A DNA stretch of 64,000 nt, from positions 9,416,501 through 9,480,500 of the forward strand of contig NZ_CP071091.1 in the NCBI RefSeq assembly GCF_017301635.1, written 5' to 3'. The position numbers were made by a program, and so were the translations under genes. The stretch comes from Myxococcus landrumus (lineage in GTDB: Bacteria > Myxococcota > Myxococcia > Myxococcales > Myxococcaceae). Under the pieces are notes generated by a model. That model ran no database searches. It saw only the letters and a program-made list of their open reading frames with translations, and was not told the DNA's origin. Positions within the stretch are counted from its first letter, which is position 1. The number at the start of each line of letters is the position of its first letter. This document shows, in pieces, positions 24,824 through 38,059 of the stretch.

Positions 24824-25923
24824 TGCCCTATCGAATCCTGTCCCTGGACGGTTCCTCCATCTCCGGAGGTACAGGCTATGTCTCCACGGGGATGCTCGGC
24901 GCGCTTCGGCAGACGCTCGACACCGCGAGCGACCGGCGAACCCTCATCAACCAGGTGGACCTCTTCGTGGGGACCTCCGCGGGCTCGTTCAACGCGGCGT
25001 TCTTCGCGCGGGAAGAAGACCCGGACAGCGCCTACGACCGGAACCTCCAGTTCTGGGGCGAGGCCGTCGCCATGAACAAGAAGGGCGTGTCCCTGGGACG
25101 CACCCTGAAGGCGATGACGGGCACCAGCTCGTTGCTCGACTCGAACTACATGCGCGACTTCCTGAGCAACTACTTCGGGAAGACGACGCGACTGGGAGAC
25201 CTCAAGCGCAAGGTCGTGATTCCCAGCTTCCAGCTCGACGGGACGCGCAAGGGCGTGCGGACCTGGAAGTCGAAGGTCTTCCACAACACGGGCCCCGACA
25301 ATGACCCGGACCTCAATGAATTGCTCATCGACGTCCTGATGCGCAGCGGGTCTCCGCCGCTCTCCTATCCCATCTATCAAGGGGTCCAGGAGCGGGGCAG
25401 CGGCTACGTGGACGGCGGGCTCTACGCCAACAATCCCTCGCTCGTGGGGCTGGCCCAGGCCATCAACAACATCTCCCGTCCGAACAAGCACGAGTCGGTG
25501 GACACGCTGGCGACGGAGCCACCCAGCCTGGAGTCCATCCTGGTGCTGTCATTGGGCAATGGCATCATGTCCAAGTTCCTGGAGCCCACCTTCAAGGACG
25601 GAGAGGCCAACTGGGGCTTTGCCCCGTGGCTGCTGAACCTCCGCGACCCGATGGTCCTGGTGAAGATGCTGTTGGAGGCTGGCTCGGACGCGGTGAACTA
25701 CCAGTGCCGCATGATTCTCCGGAAGAAGTACCTCCGGCTGGACCCCGCCGTGGACCAGCGGCTCTCCGCCTATGACTCACAGGAGGTGGGGACGGTGCTC
25801 GTTGGGATGTTGAGCCAGCAGACCACCATGGACCAGCTCCAGCGCGCGAAGCGGTGGGTCGAGAAGTCCGGCTGGCTGGGCGACGCGCAGCAGGGCGCGC
25901 AGCCTTCACAAGTCGGGACCTGA
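24823..25923 (+). CDS. Patatin-like phospholipase/acyl hydrolase
   Basis: A 366-residue protein with the patatin Ser-Asp dyad: nucleophile S52 in GTSAGS and D197 in a DGG motif (VDGGLYANNPS). The glycine-rich oxyanion segment near the N-terminus is present as LDGSSISGG, a variant of DGGGxRG. Patatin-family enzymes hydrolyse ester bonds of lipids. Here, inside a PKS/NRPS operon, it could edit, release or transesterify a lipid-like product, or act on membrane lipid; this is inference. The ATG at 24823 is chosen because GGAGG at 24811-24815 is seven bases upstream; an in-frame GTG at 24820 is too close. No signal peptide or membrane segment is seen, so it is probably cytoplasmic. Confidence 0.85.
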   Translation: MPYRILSLDGSSISGGTGYVSTGMLGALRQTLDTASDRRTLINQVDLFVGTSAGSFNAAFFAREEDPDSAYDRNLQFWGEAVAMNKKGVSLGRTLKAMTGTSSLLDSNYMRDFLSNYFGKTTRLGDLKRKVVIPSFQLDGTRKGVRTWKSKVFHNTGPDNDPDLNELLIDVLMRSGSPPLSYPIYQGVQERGSGYVDGGLYANNPSLVGLAQAINNISRPNKHESVDTLATEPPSLESILVLSLGNGIMSKFLEPTFKDGEANWGFAPWLLNLRDPMVLVKMLLEAGSDAVNYQCRMILRKKYLRLDPAVDQRLSAYDSQEVGTVLVGMLSQQTTMDQLQRAKRWVEKSGWLGDAQQGAQPSQVGT

Positions 25924-25924
25924 G

Positions 25925-27070
25925 ATGTCTGGGAACGCGGCCATGATGACCCGGATACTCCTTGTCTCGGGATGCGGTGGGGTGGGGAAGACGACGGTGG
26001 CGGCGGCCACGGGCCTGGCGGCGGCGCGCCGGGGGCTCCGCACGCTCGTCTTCTCCTTCGACACCTCGCGGGACCTGAGCGGGGCCTTCGGCCTGGATGT
26101 GCGGGTGCGCCCTGAGAGCCAAGGGCTGCCCGTTCGCGTCGAGGAGTCCCTGCACCTCCAGGAGCTGGATGTCCCCGCGGAGCTTCAGCGCCGCTGGAGC
26201 GCGGGCCGGGGCGAAGTGGCCGCGCTGCTGGGCGGTGGGCTGGAGGAGGTGACGGCGGAGGAGGTCGCGCTCACGCCGGGGCTGGATGCGCTGCTGGCGC
26301 TCCTCCTGCTCGACGAACACACCCGTGCGCGGACGTACGAGCTCATCGTCATCGATGGCCCCTCCTTGGGAGACCTGCTGCGCTTCGTCGGAGGCGCGGA
26401 CGCGGTGAGCTGGTTCGCGCGCAGGTCGAGGCCCCCGGAGCAGAGTGCTCGCCGCGTGAGGGCCGCGCGCGGGGACCCCGATGTGCTCCACGCCGTCAGC
26501 GACAGGCTGATGGACGTGGGGGCGCTGCTGCGCGACCCCTCCGTGACGACCGTGCGGTGGGTGACCACGCTGGACACTCGGGCACGGCAGGCCACGCGGC
26601 GCGCCTGCACGGCCCTCGGCCTGCAAGGTGTTGCCTTGGATGGCATGGTCTTCAATCGCCTCGTGCCTGGAACGTCCCCGGTCGAGGGGCTCCAGGACCT
26701 CGCGGGGGCCGTGCCCGCGACGGAGATGGAGCGCCAGGGTGACGACGAGGTGAGCGGAATCGCCGCGCTCGAGTCCTTCGCCTCACGGCTCTACCGGGGC
26801 GAGGACCCGGTGCGGCCCGTGGGCTCCCATCCCGTCCTCGGGGTGAGGAAGGACGCGGTGGATGAGTACAGGCTGGAGGTCCAGTTGCCCTTCGTGCGCA
26901 AGGAAGAGGTCGCCCTCTCCCGGCGCGAGGCGGAGCTGGTCATCCAGGTGGGCGCCCTCCGGCGCAATGTCTTGCTTCCGAGGATGGTCGCGCGGCTCGC
27001 GACCTCGGCGGCTCGAATGGATGACGGGAAGCTTGTCGTTGAGTTCAAGAAAGAAAGGGTTCAGACATGA
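25925..27070 (+). CDS. ArsA/GET3-like ATPase with C-terminal Hsp20-like domain
   Basis: The N-terminus has a P-loop, GCGGVGKTT (K22, T23), followed by a switch-I-like DTSRDLSGAF, which matches the ArsA/GET3 family motif DPAHSLSDAF in position. The last 90 residues, from about 290, form the small beta-rich Hsp20-like tail often fused to bacterial ArsA homologues. These ATPases bind hydrophobic clients or anions; no arsenic genes are near, so an arsenite role is not supported. The deviant P-loop lysine of the family (GKGGxGKT) is replaced by C17, which could weaken dimer-dependent hydrolysis. It starts one base after the patatin stop and overlaps the next gene by four bases, so the three are probably made together. 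An alternative start is the ATG at 25943. Confidence 0.8.
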   Translation: MSGNAAMMTRILLVSGCGGVGKTTVAAATGLAAARRGLRTLVFSFDTSRDLSGAFGLDVRVRPESQGLPVRVEESLHLQELDVPAELQRRWSAGRGEVAALLGGGLEEVTAEEVALTPGLDALLALLLLDEHTRARTYELIVIDGPSLGDLLRFVGGADAVSWFARRSRPPEQSARRVRAARGDPDVLHAVSDRLMDVGALLRDPSVTTVRWVTTLDTRARQATRRACTALGLQGVALDGMVFNRLVPGTSPVEGLQDLAGAVPATEMERQGDDEVSGIAALESFASRLYRGEDPVRPVGSHPVLGVRKDAVDEYRLEVQLPFVRKEEVALSRREAELVIQVGALRRNVLLPRMVARLATSAARMDDGKLVVEFKKERVQT

Positions 27071-27564
27071 CCAGGCAGAAGCAGCGTTTGCCCAAGGACT
27101 TCTTCAGGTTCGAGACCCAGCCCGAGGAAGGGGCCAAGGTCGCCGAGGTCGTCGACTCCGTGATTCCTGGAGGCCGTGGCTTCATCCAGCAACTCTTCCG
27201 CGCGAAGAGGGATGTCCTGCAGGGCGTCTCCCACCTGCTCCAGGCGCAGATTCGCGAGCTGGAGCACATCGACCTGGCGATTCAAGGTGAGCCTCGGCCG
27301 GGGCCCGGGAGGACGTCCGCTCCAAGTGGCGCGGAGAGCCCGCTCAGCCCGCGCATGATGACCATCAAGCAGATGATGCAGGAGGCGACCACGAGGCTTC
27401 GTGCCTCCGCGGGAGGGCTCCCCACCGAGCCCCCAGCGGCTGAAACGCCCCATGCTCCAGGCCACCCCATGCCTGGCGCCACGGGGAGTCCGCCCCGGAG
27501 CACGGAGGGCGGTCCCGGGAGTGTGTCCGGGCCCTCGGCACCGGAGAAGATCAACCTCACCTAG
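27067..27564 (+). CDS. Hypothetical protein, helical N-half and Pro/Gly/Ser-rich C-half
   Basis: I do not recognise this 165-residue protein. Residues 1-75 are predicted by eye to be helical and charged, with an amphipathic stretch from about 40 to 72 (QQLFRAKRDVLQGVSHLLQA). Residues 77-165 are rich in Pro, Gly, Ser and Ala and look disordered. There is no signal peptide or membrane helix. It overlaps the ArsA-like gene by ATGA, so it is most likely its functional partner. The helical N-half resembles small granule- or membrane-surface proteins in character only; no function is assigned. Confidence 0.7.
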   Translation: MTRQKQRLPKDFFRFETQPEEGAKVAEVVDSVIPGGRGFIQQLFRAKRDVLQGVSHLLQAQIRELEHIDLAIQGEPRPGPGRTSAPSGAESPLSPRMMTIKQMMQEATTRLRASAGGLPTEPPAAETPHAPGHPMPGATGSPPRSTEGGPGSVSGPSAPEKINLT

Positions 27565-27659
27565 CTCCGCCTCATTCGCGCTGTGCATCCACGGTTCTCC
27601 TCGCCAGGTCGGTGGGCACTGTCCCGCCGTGGGGGAGGTGTCGTTCAGGAGGCGGTCGC

Positions 27660-30470
27660 ATGGAACAACAGGGACAAGGACGCAGCCTCGCGGAGCGGCT
27701 CGCCGCGCTTTCGCCCGAGCGACGGGCGCTGCTGGAATTGGCGCTGAAGGCAAAGGCCCCGGCGCCTCGTGCGATGCGCGCGCGGCCTTCCCTGGTCGTG
27801 GTGTTTCAGGAGGGCACGGAGGACTTCCTGTCCCTCGCGCCCCTGCCGGAGGTCTCTGCGTCATTCTCCTGGGTGTTGGCCGCGCGAGGCTCGCGCACGG
27901 AGGAGCAGGCGCGGCTCCTCGAGGACGCGCACCGCGACTTGCGAGGGGCGCTGTTCAGGGCCGTGGACCTCACCACCTGTGAGCGGGTCCTCGGCTTCGG
28001 AGGGGATGATGGCCGGGAGTGGGTGGCGCTGGCCCGGCGGCCCGGAGCGTTCCGCGTCATCGGCCATGTGTCCTCGCCCCAGGACGCGGAGGTCGCGCGC
28101 GGGCGGGTGCGTGCCCATGCGCTGGAGGAACGCATCCAGGTCGTGTCGGGAGGACTGGACGCGGACGGGCTGGAGACGGGCTTCGACGTCGCCTTCGGGT
28201 TGGAGGCCCTGCGCCATCCAGATGAGCGCGCCTCCCTCTTCGCCGCGCTCGGAAAGAAGGTCCGCGAGGGCGGCCGGCTGGTCCTCGGGGATGTGTTCCT
28301 GAGGACAGCCCTGTCGCTGCCTCACGTCGAGCCGCTGGCGTTGCCGCTCCTGGACGAGCTGGTCACCTGGCTGGCCTCGAATGGCTTCCTCGTCACGGAC
28401 TGCGTGGACGCGGCGAGCGAGATGGGGAACTTCCTCCATGAGCCCGCGCTGGACGCGCGGCTGTCGCAACTGGGCTGGGGCGCGGAGGATGTTCGCGCCG
28501 AGGCGGCCCGCTCCCACGACGTGCTGGGCGGACTGCTTCGAGGTGGCGCGGCGGCCTACCTGCTGCTGACCGCGGAGAAGCGAGGCGAGCTGACTCCAGA
28601 GCGGCTGGACGCGATGAATCGCGAGCAGTTGATGAAGCCTCGCCGCTACTCCGACCTGCCGCACGCGTGGCTGTACGCGCCCCGGTGGCGGCCCGTCGCG
28701 AGTGCTCCATCCCCCGCGCCGGAGAACGACACCTCGCCCTCCGCGCACTGCCTCGTGTTCGCCGACCGGGGCGGCCTGGGCGCGGCGCTCGCGCGGAGCA
28801 TGTCGAGCTCGGGTGCGCGCTGCACCTTCGTCCACCGGGGCGAGGTGTTCCGGCGCAACGACGACGGCAGCTATGACGTGCCCCTCCGGAACCCGGAGGA
28901 CTTCCTGAGGCTGACGGAGGCGCTGGCCCTCGACGGGGCCGTGCCTTCGCGTGTCATCTACCTGTGGAGCCTGGATGGGCCGAAGCCCGAGGGCCTCACG
29001 GTCTCCCAGCTCCAGGATGAGACGCTCGATGTGTGCGGCGGCCTGCTGTACCTCACGCAGGCGTTGCTCAAGGCGGGCGCGAGCCATCCCGCGTCGCCTT
29101 CACTCTGGCTCGTCACCCGGGGCGCCCAGCGCGCGGACGACACGGGCGGTGTCCCGGGCCTGTCGGGCGCTTCGCTCTGGGGCTTGGGGAAGGCGATTGC
29201 CTACGAGCACCCGGAGCTCGACTGCCGCCGCGTGGACGTGGATCCCCGGCGCGACCTGGAGGAGAGCGCCCGGGAGCTGTGGATGGAGCTTCGCTCGCAC
29301 GACGGCGAGGACCAGGTGCTGCTGCGTGATGGGGCGCGCCATGTGCTGCGCCTGGCCCGTCATCGGCGGTGGGACTGGGAGGGCGCGGGACGGCTCCAGT
29401 TCCGCGCGGATGCCACCTACCTGGTGACAGGGGGCCTGGGCGGCCTGGGCCTCCAGGTCGCGCGGTGGATGGTGCGGCGCGGGGCGCGCAACCTGGTGCT
29501 CCTGGGGCGCAAGCGGGCCAGCGACGTGTCCACCGAGGAAGTGCGCGAGATGCGTGCACAGGGCGCGGCCATCATCTCGCTCGCGGGCGTGTCGGTGGAC
29601 TCGGACCTCGACTTCGTGATGGCGGGCATCTCCAAGCGCATGCCTCCCTTGCGAGGCATCGTCCACGCGATGACCGAGGTGGACGACGGCATCCTCCTGC
29701 ACCAGACGCGGGAGCGCCTGGGCCGGGTGTTCTCCGCGAAGGTCGCGGGCGCCTGGAACCTGCACCGGTGGCTCGAGGGCACGCCGCTGGACTTCTTCCA
29801 CATGGTGTCCTCGTCCACGTCGCTGATGGGCGCGTCGGGGCAGGCCAGCCACCTGTCGGCCACGTCCTTCCTGGATGGGCTCGCCGAGTACCGGCGCTCC
29901 TTGGGTTTGCCCGGACAGAGCTCGAGCTGGGGCGCCTGGGCGCAGCCCGGTGACGAAGCCTCCCAGGCGCTGGATGCGCGCATGCGCAAGCGAGGCGTCG
30001 GCATGGTGCCCGCGGAGCAGGCGTTCTCCGTCCTGGAGCAGGTGTTCGGACCCGTGCCCGCGTCCGTGGGCGTGATGCCCATCCACTGGCCGACCTTCCT
30101 CGGGGGGCTGCCAGGAGATGGACCGCCGCCGCTGTTCGCCGACTTCGGTGGGGATTCCGGCCCGGCTCGCGCGGGCGCGGAGCTTCGTCGCGAGCTCCTG
30201 CGGCGTGTGCGCGGTGGCTCTCCGGAGGACGGACGCGGCGCGGTGCTCGAGTGGTTCCGCGAGCAGGTGGCGAAGGTCCTGGAGCTGAAGGCCTCTCAGT
30301 TGCCCGAGCCGGAGCAGACGCTGCACGAGCTCGGGCTCGATTCCTTGATGGGTGTGGAGCTCAAGAAGCTGCTGCACGCGCAGCTCCGGGTGGAGTTCCC
30401 GCTCCAGGAGCTGCTGGGCGGCAAGAGCATCGGCGAGCTGTCGGGGTCTCTCTACGAAGCGTTGCGTTGA
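27660..30470 (+). CDS. PKS fragment protein: degenerate MT - degenerate KR - ACP, no KS or AT
   Basis: A 936-residue protein that begins with a short docking-type helix (LSPERRALLELALKAK). A methyltransferase-like fold (about 95-260), the KR structural and catalytic halves (about 360-800) and an ACP (S895 in GLDSL) follow. No KS or AT is present. The SAM-binding motif I reads VLGFGGDDG (residues 110-118) instead of the usual VLDxGCGxG, so methyl transfer is doubtful. The KR keeps the NADPH motif TGGLGGLGL, but the catalytic Tyr and Asn are H731 and T735 (QASHLSATSF). It may be a scaffold that only supplies its ACP, possibly completing a split module with the KS-AT protein at 38060. The start is ATG 27660 with AGGAGG nearby; an in-frame upstream GTG at 27612 has no such site. 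Confidence 0.85.
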   Translation: MEQQGQGRSLAERLAALSPERRALLELALKAKAPAPRAMRARPSLVVVFQEGTEDFLSLAPLPEVSASFSWVLAARGSRTEEQARLLEDAHRDLRGALFRAVDLTTCERVLGFGGDDGREWVALARRPGAFRVIGHVSSPQDAEVARGRVRAHALEERIQVVSGGLDADGLETGFDVAFGLEALRHPDERASLFAALGKKVREGGRLVLGDVFLRTALSLPHVEPLALPLLDELVTWLASNGFLVTDCVDAASEMGNFLHEPALDARLSQLGWGAEDVRAEAARSHDVLGGLLRGGAAAYLLLTAEKRGELTPERLDAMNREQLMKPRRYSDLPHAWLYAPRWRPVASAPSPAPENDTSPSAHCLVFADRGGLGAALARSMSSSGARCTFVHRGEVFRRNDDGSYDVPLRNPEDFLRLTEALALDGAVPSRVIYLWSLDGPKPEGLTVSQLQDETLDVCGGLLYLTQALLKAGASHPASPSLWLVTRGAQRADDTGGVPGLSGASLWGLGKAIAYEHPELDCRRVDVDPRRDLEESARELWMELRSHDGEDQVLLRDGARHVLRLARHRRWDWEGAGRLQFRADATYLVTGGLGGLGLQVARWMVRRGARNLVLLGRKRASDVSTEEVREMRAQGAAIISLAGVSVDSDLDFVMAGISKRMPPLRGIVHAMTEVDDGILLHQTRERLGRVFSAKVAGAWNLHRWLEGTPLDFFHMVSSSTSLMGASGQASHLSATSFLDGLAEYRRSLGLPGQSSSWGAWAQPGDEASQALDARMRKRGVGMVPAEQAFSVLEQVFGPVPASVGVMPIHWPTFLGGLPGDGPPPLFADFGGDSGPARAGAELRRELLRRVRGGSPEDGRGAVLEWFREQVAKVLELKASQLPEPEQTLHELGLDSLMGVELKKLLHAQLRVEFPLQELLGGKSIGELSGSLYEALR

Positions 30471-30491
30471 GTCTCGCAAAAGGGGTGGAAC

Positions 30492-32516
30492 GTGTCTGGT
30501 GATTCCGTTCAGGTCCGCTTCGTCGTCGCGCCATTTCTCCCGGAGCATCAGCCCGCGTTGGGGGTGAGCACGCTGATTGGCGTGCTGGGGCGCAGCGGCA
30601 TCTCCGCGGACGTCAGCTATCTCAACGTCCAGTTCATGCGGCAGATTGGCTGGGAGCTCTACTACTACCTCTCCTACGCCACGCCTCCGGAGATTCTCGC
30701 GGGAGAGATGGCCTTCCTCCCGGCCTCTCCGGACCTGCTGCTGGGGGAGATGGTCTTCGCGCCGGCGCTGTGGGGAGACGCGGCCTCGAACTGGGAGGAG
30801 TACGCGGACCGCCTCACGCCGCTGCTGGAGGTGAAGCAGCACACGTCGGGCGCCACCCCGGGCGGTGCCCGGCGTGAGCAGGCGTTGCACTGGGGCCGCG
30901 CCCGCGAGCTGATTCGCGCCCTGCGCGAGGACAGCCCGCGCATCGTCAAGCAGTGGGCCCAGGAGATTCTCAAGGACAAGCCACGCGTCATCGGCTTCAC
31001 GTCCACGTTCCAGCAGAGCGTCGCCTCGCTCGCGCTGGCGAAGGAGCTGCGCCGGCTGGTTCCGCGTGAGGAGCTGACGCTCATCATGGGCGGCGCCAAC
31101 TGCGAGGGCGACATGGGCAAGGCGCTCTCGGACAACTTCCCCTTCATGGACCACGTGGTCTCCGGGGAAGGCGAAGGCGTCATCCTCGACCTGGTCAAGG
31201 GCGTGCTGGAGGGCAAGGGCGGACGTCCCCAGCCGCGCTACGTGGCCGCGCCGCAAATCGAGGACATGGACTCGCTGCCCATGCCCGACTTCGACCACTA
31301 CTTCGCGGCCATCAAGGACATGCCCATGGCCAAGCGCGCCAACCTGACGGCCGAGTCGTCTCGCGGCTGCTGGTGGGGCGCCAAGGCGCACTGCACCTTC
31401 TGTGGCCTCAACGGCTCCGGCATGGCGTACCGGAGCAAGGACGCGGGCCGCTTCGTCCAGGAGCTGCGCACGCTGGCGGGGCGCTACGGCTTCAACTTCT
31501 TCATGATGGCCGACAACATCCTGGACCTGAAGTACATCAAGTCCGTGTTCCCCGCGCTCATCGAGCAGGGGGACGAAATCACGATGTTCTATGAGACGAA
31601 GAGCAACCTCCGGAAGGAGCAGCTCGAGCTCATGGTCGCGGGCGGCGTCACCGAGCTGCAGCCCGGCATCGAGAGCCTCAGCACGCCCATCCTGGAGCTG
31701 ATGGACAAGGGCACCACGCGCCTCCAGAACATCCAGCTCATCAAGTGGTGCGAGGAGTTCGACATCAACGTGAACTGGAACATCCTCTTCGGCTTCCCGG
31801 GGGAGACGCCCGAGGAGTACGCGGAGATGGCCGCGTTGATTCCCTCGCTGGTGCACCTGCCTCCGCCGGGAGGGTGCGGGCGCATCCGCATGGACCGGTT
31901 CGCGCCGTATTGGAAGACGCCGGAGAAGTACCAGCTCAAGAATGTGCGCCAGAAGTGGGCGTATGACTATGTCTACGCCGCGCTGCCCGCCGAGGAGCGG
32001 CGGCGGATTGCCTACTACTTCGACTACGACCTCGAGGGAGACATCGACCCGACGGTCTACCTCCAGGACACGCTGAAGCGGACCGAGGAGTGGCGCGATG
32101 GCTTCAGCCGGGGCGTGACGCTCGAGCTGAAGACGCGAGCGGGGACGTCCTACGTGCTCGACACGCGAGGCGGCGAGTCGCGCGAGACGGTGCTCACGGC
32201 GGAGGAGGTCCAGGCGTTGAAGGCCCTGGACTCCATCCAGAGTCCTCGCGCCGTGCTCACGAAGGTGAACGAGGGGCGGGAGGGCACGCCGCTGTCGGAG
32301 GCGGACTTCGACGCGATGCTCGAGCGCTTCCTGGAGCGGCGGTGGGTCATCCGCGAGGGGGCAAGACACCTGAGCCTCGTGCTGGACCGGATGGAGCGGC
32401 AGCGCATCATCGACCTGAAGATGGCCGCGCAGCTCGGGAAGCTCGACTGGGCGCGCTTCGGTGCGACTCCCGCCACGACTCCGGGCCCCGCGCGGGCCGC
32501 CGCTTCCTCTCGCTAG
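30492..32516 (+). CDS. B12-binding radical SAM protein, RiPP-maturation (ocin) type
   Basis: This 674-residue protein has an N-terminal Rossmann-like B12-binding region (about 5-240, without an obvious DxHxxG). The radical SAM core carries the unusual cluster motif C293-x7-C301-x2-C304 in a GCWWGAKAHCTFCGLNG context. That motif is characteristic of the family known as RiPP maturation radical SAM protein 1, whose members are B12-dependent and often C-methylate unactivated carbons. A charged C-terminal domain (about 530-674) follows. No precursor peptide gene was found nearby, so its substrate is probably a carrier-bound intermediate or the finished polyketide; that is inference. It starts with GTG 21 bases after the MT-KR-ACP gene and ends nine bases before a PKS, so it belongs to the operon. 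Confidence 0.85.
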   Translation: MSGDSVQVRFVVAPFLPEHQPALGVSTLIGVLGRSGISADVSYLNVQFMRQIGWELYYYLSYATPPEILAGEMAFLPASPDLLLGEMVFAPALWGDAASNWEEYADRLTPLLEVKQHTSGATPGGARREQALHWGRARELIRALREDSPRIVKQWAQEILKDKPRVIGFTSTFQQSVASLALAKELRRLVPREELTLIMGGANCEGDMGKALSDNFPFMDHVVSGEGEGVILDLVKGVLEGKGGRPQPRYVAAPQIEDMDSLPMPDFDHYFAAIKDMPMAKRANLTAESSRGCWWGAKAHCTFCGLNGSGMAYRSKDAGRFVQELRTLAGRYGFNFFMMADNILDLKYIKSVFPALIEQGDEITMFYETKSNLRKEQLELMVAGGVTELQPGIESLSTPILELMDKGTTRLQNIQLIKWCEEFDINVNWNILFGFPGETPEEYAEMAALIPSLVHLPPPGGCGRIRMDRFAPYWKTPEKYQLKNVRQKWAYDYVYAALPAEERRRIAYYFDYDLEGDIDPTVYLQDTLKRTEEWRDGFSRGVTLELKTRAGTSYVLDTRGGESRETVLTAEEVQALKALDSIQSPRAVLTKVNEGREGTPLSEADFDAMLERFLERRWVIREGARHLSLVLDRMERQRIIDLKMAAQLGKLDWARFGATPATTPGPARAAASSR

Positions 32517-32525
32517 GAGGACGCG

Positions 32526-38039
<5,514 letters not shown>

Positions 38040-38059
38040 GCCGGACTCGAGAGGACACC

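Noticed and set aside
24850..25400. Frameshift or pseudogene in the patatin gene because of the variant glycine-rich motif
   Set aside because: The nucleophile and DGG motifs are intact and the frame is clean over its full length.
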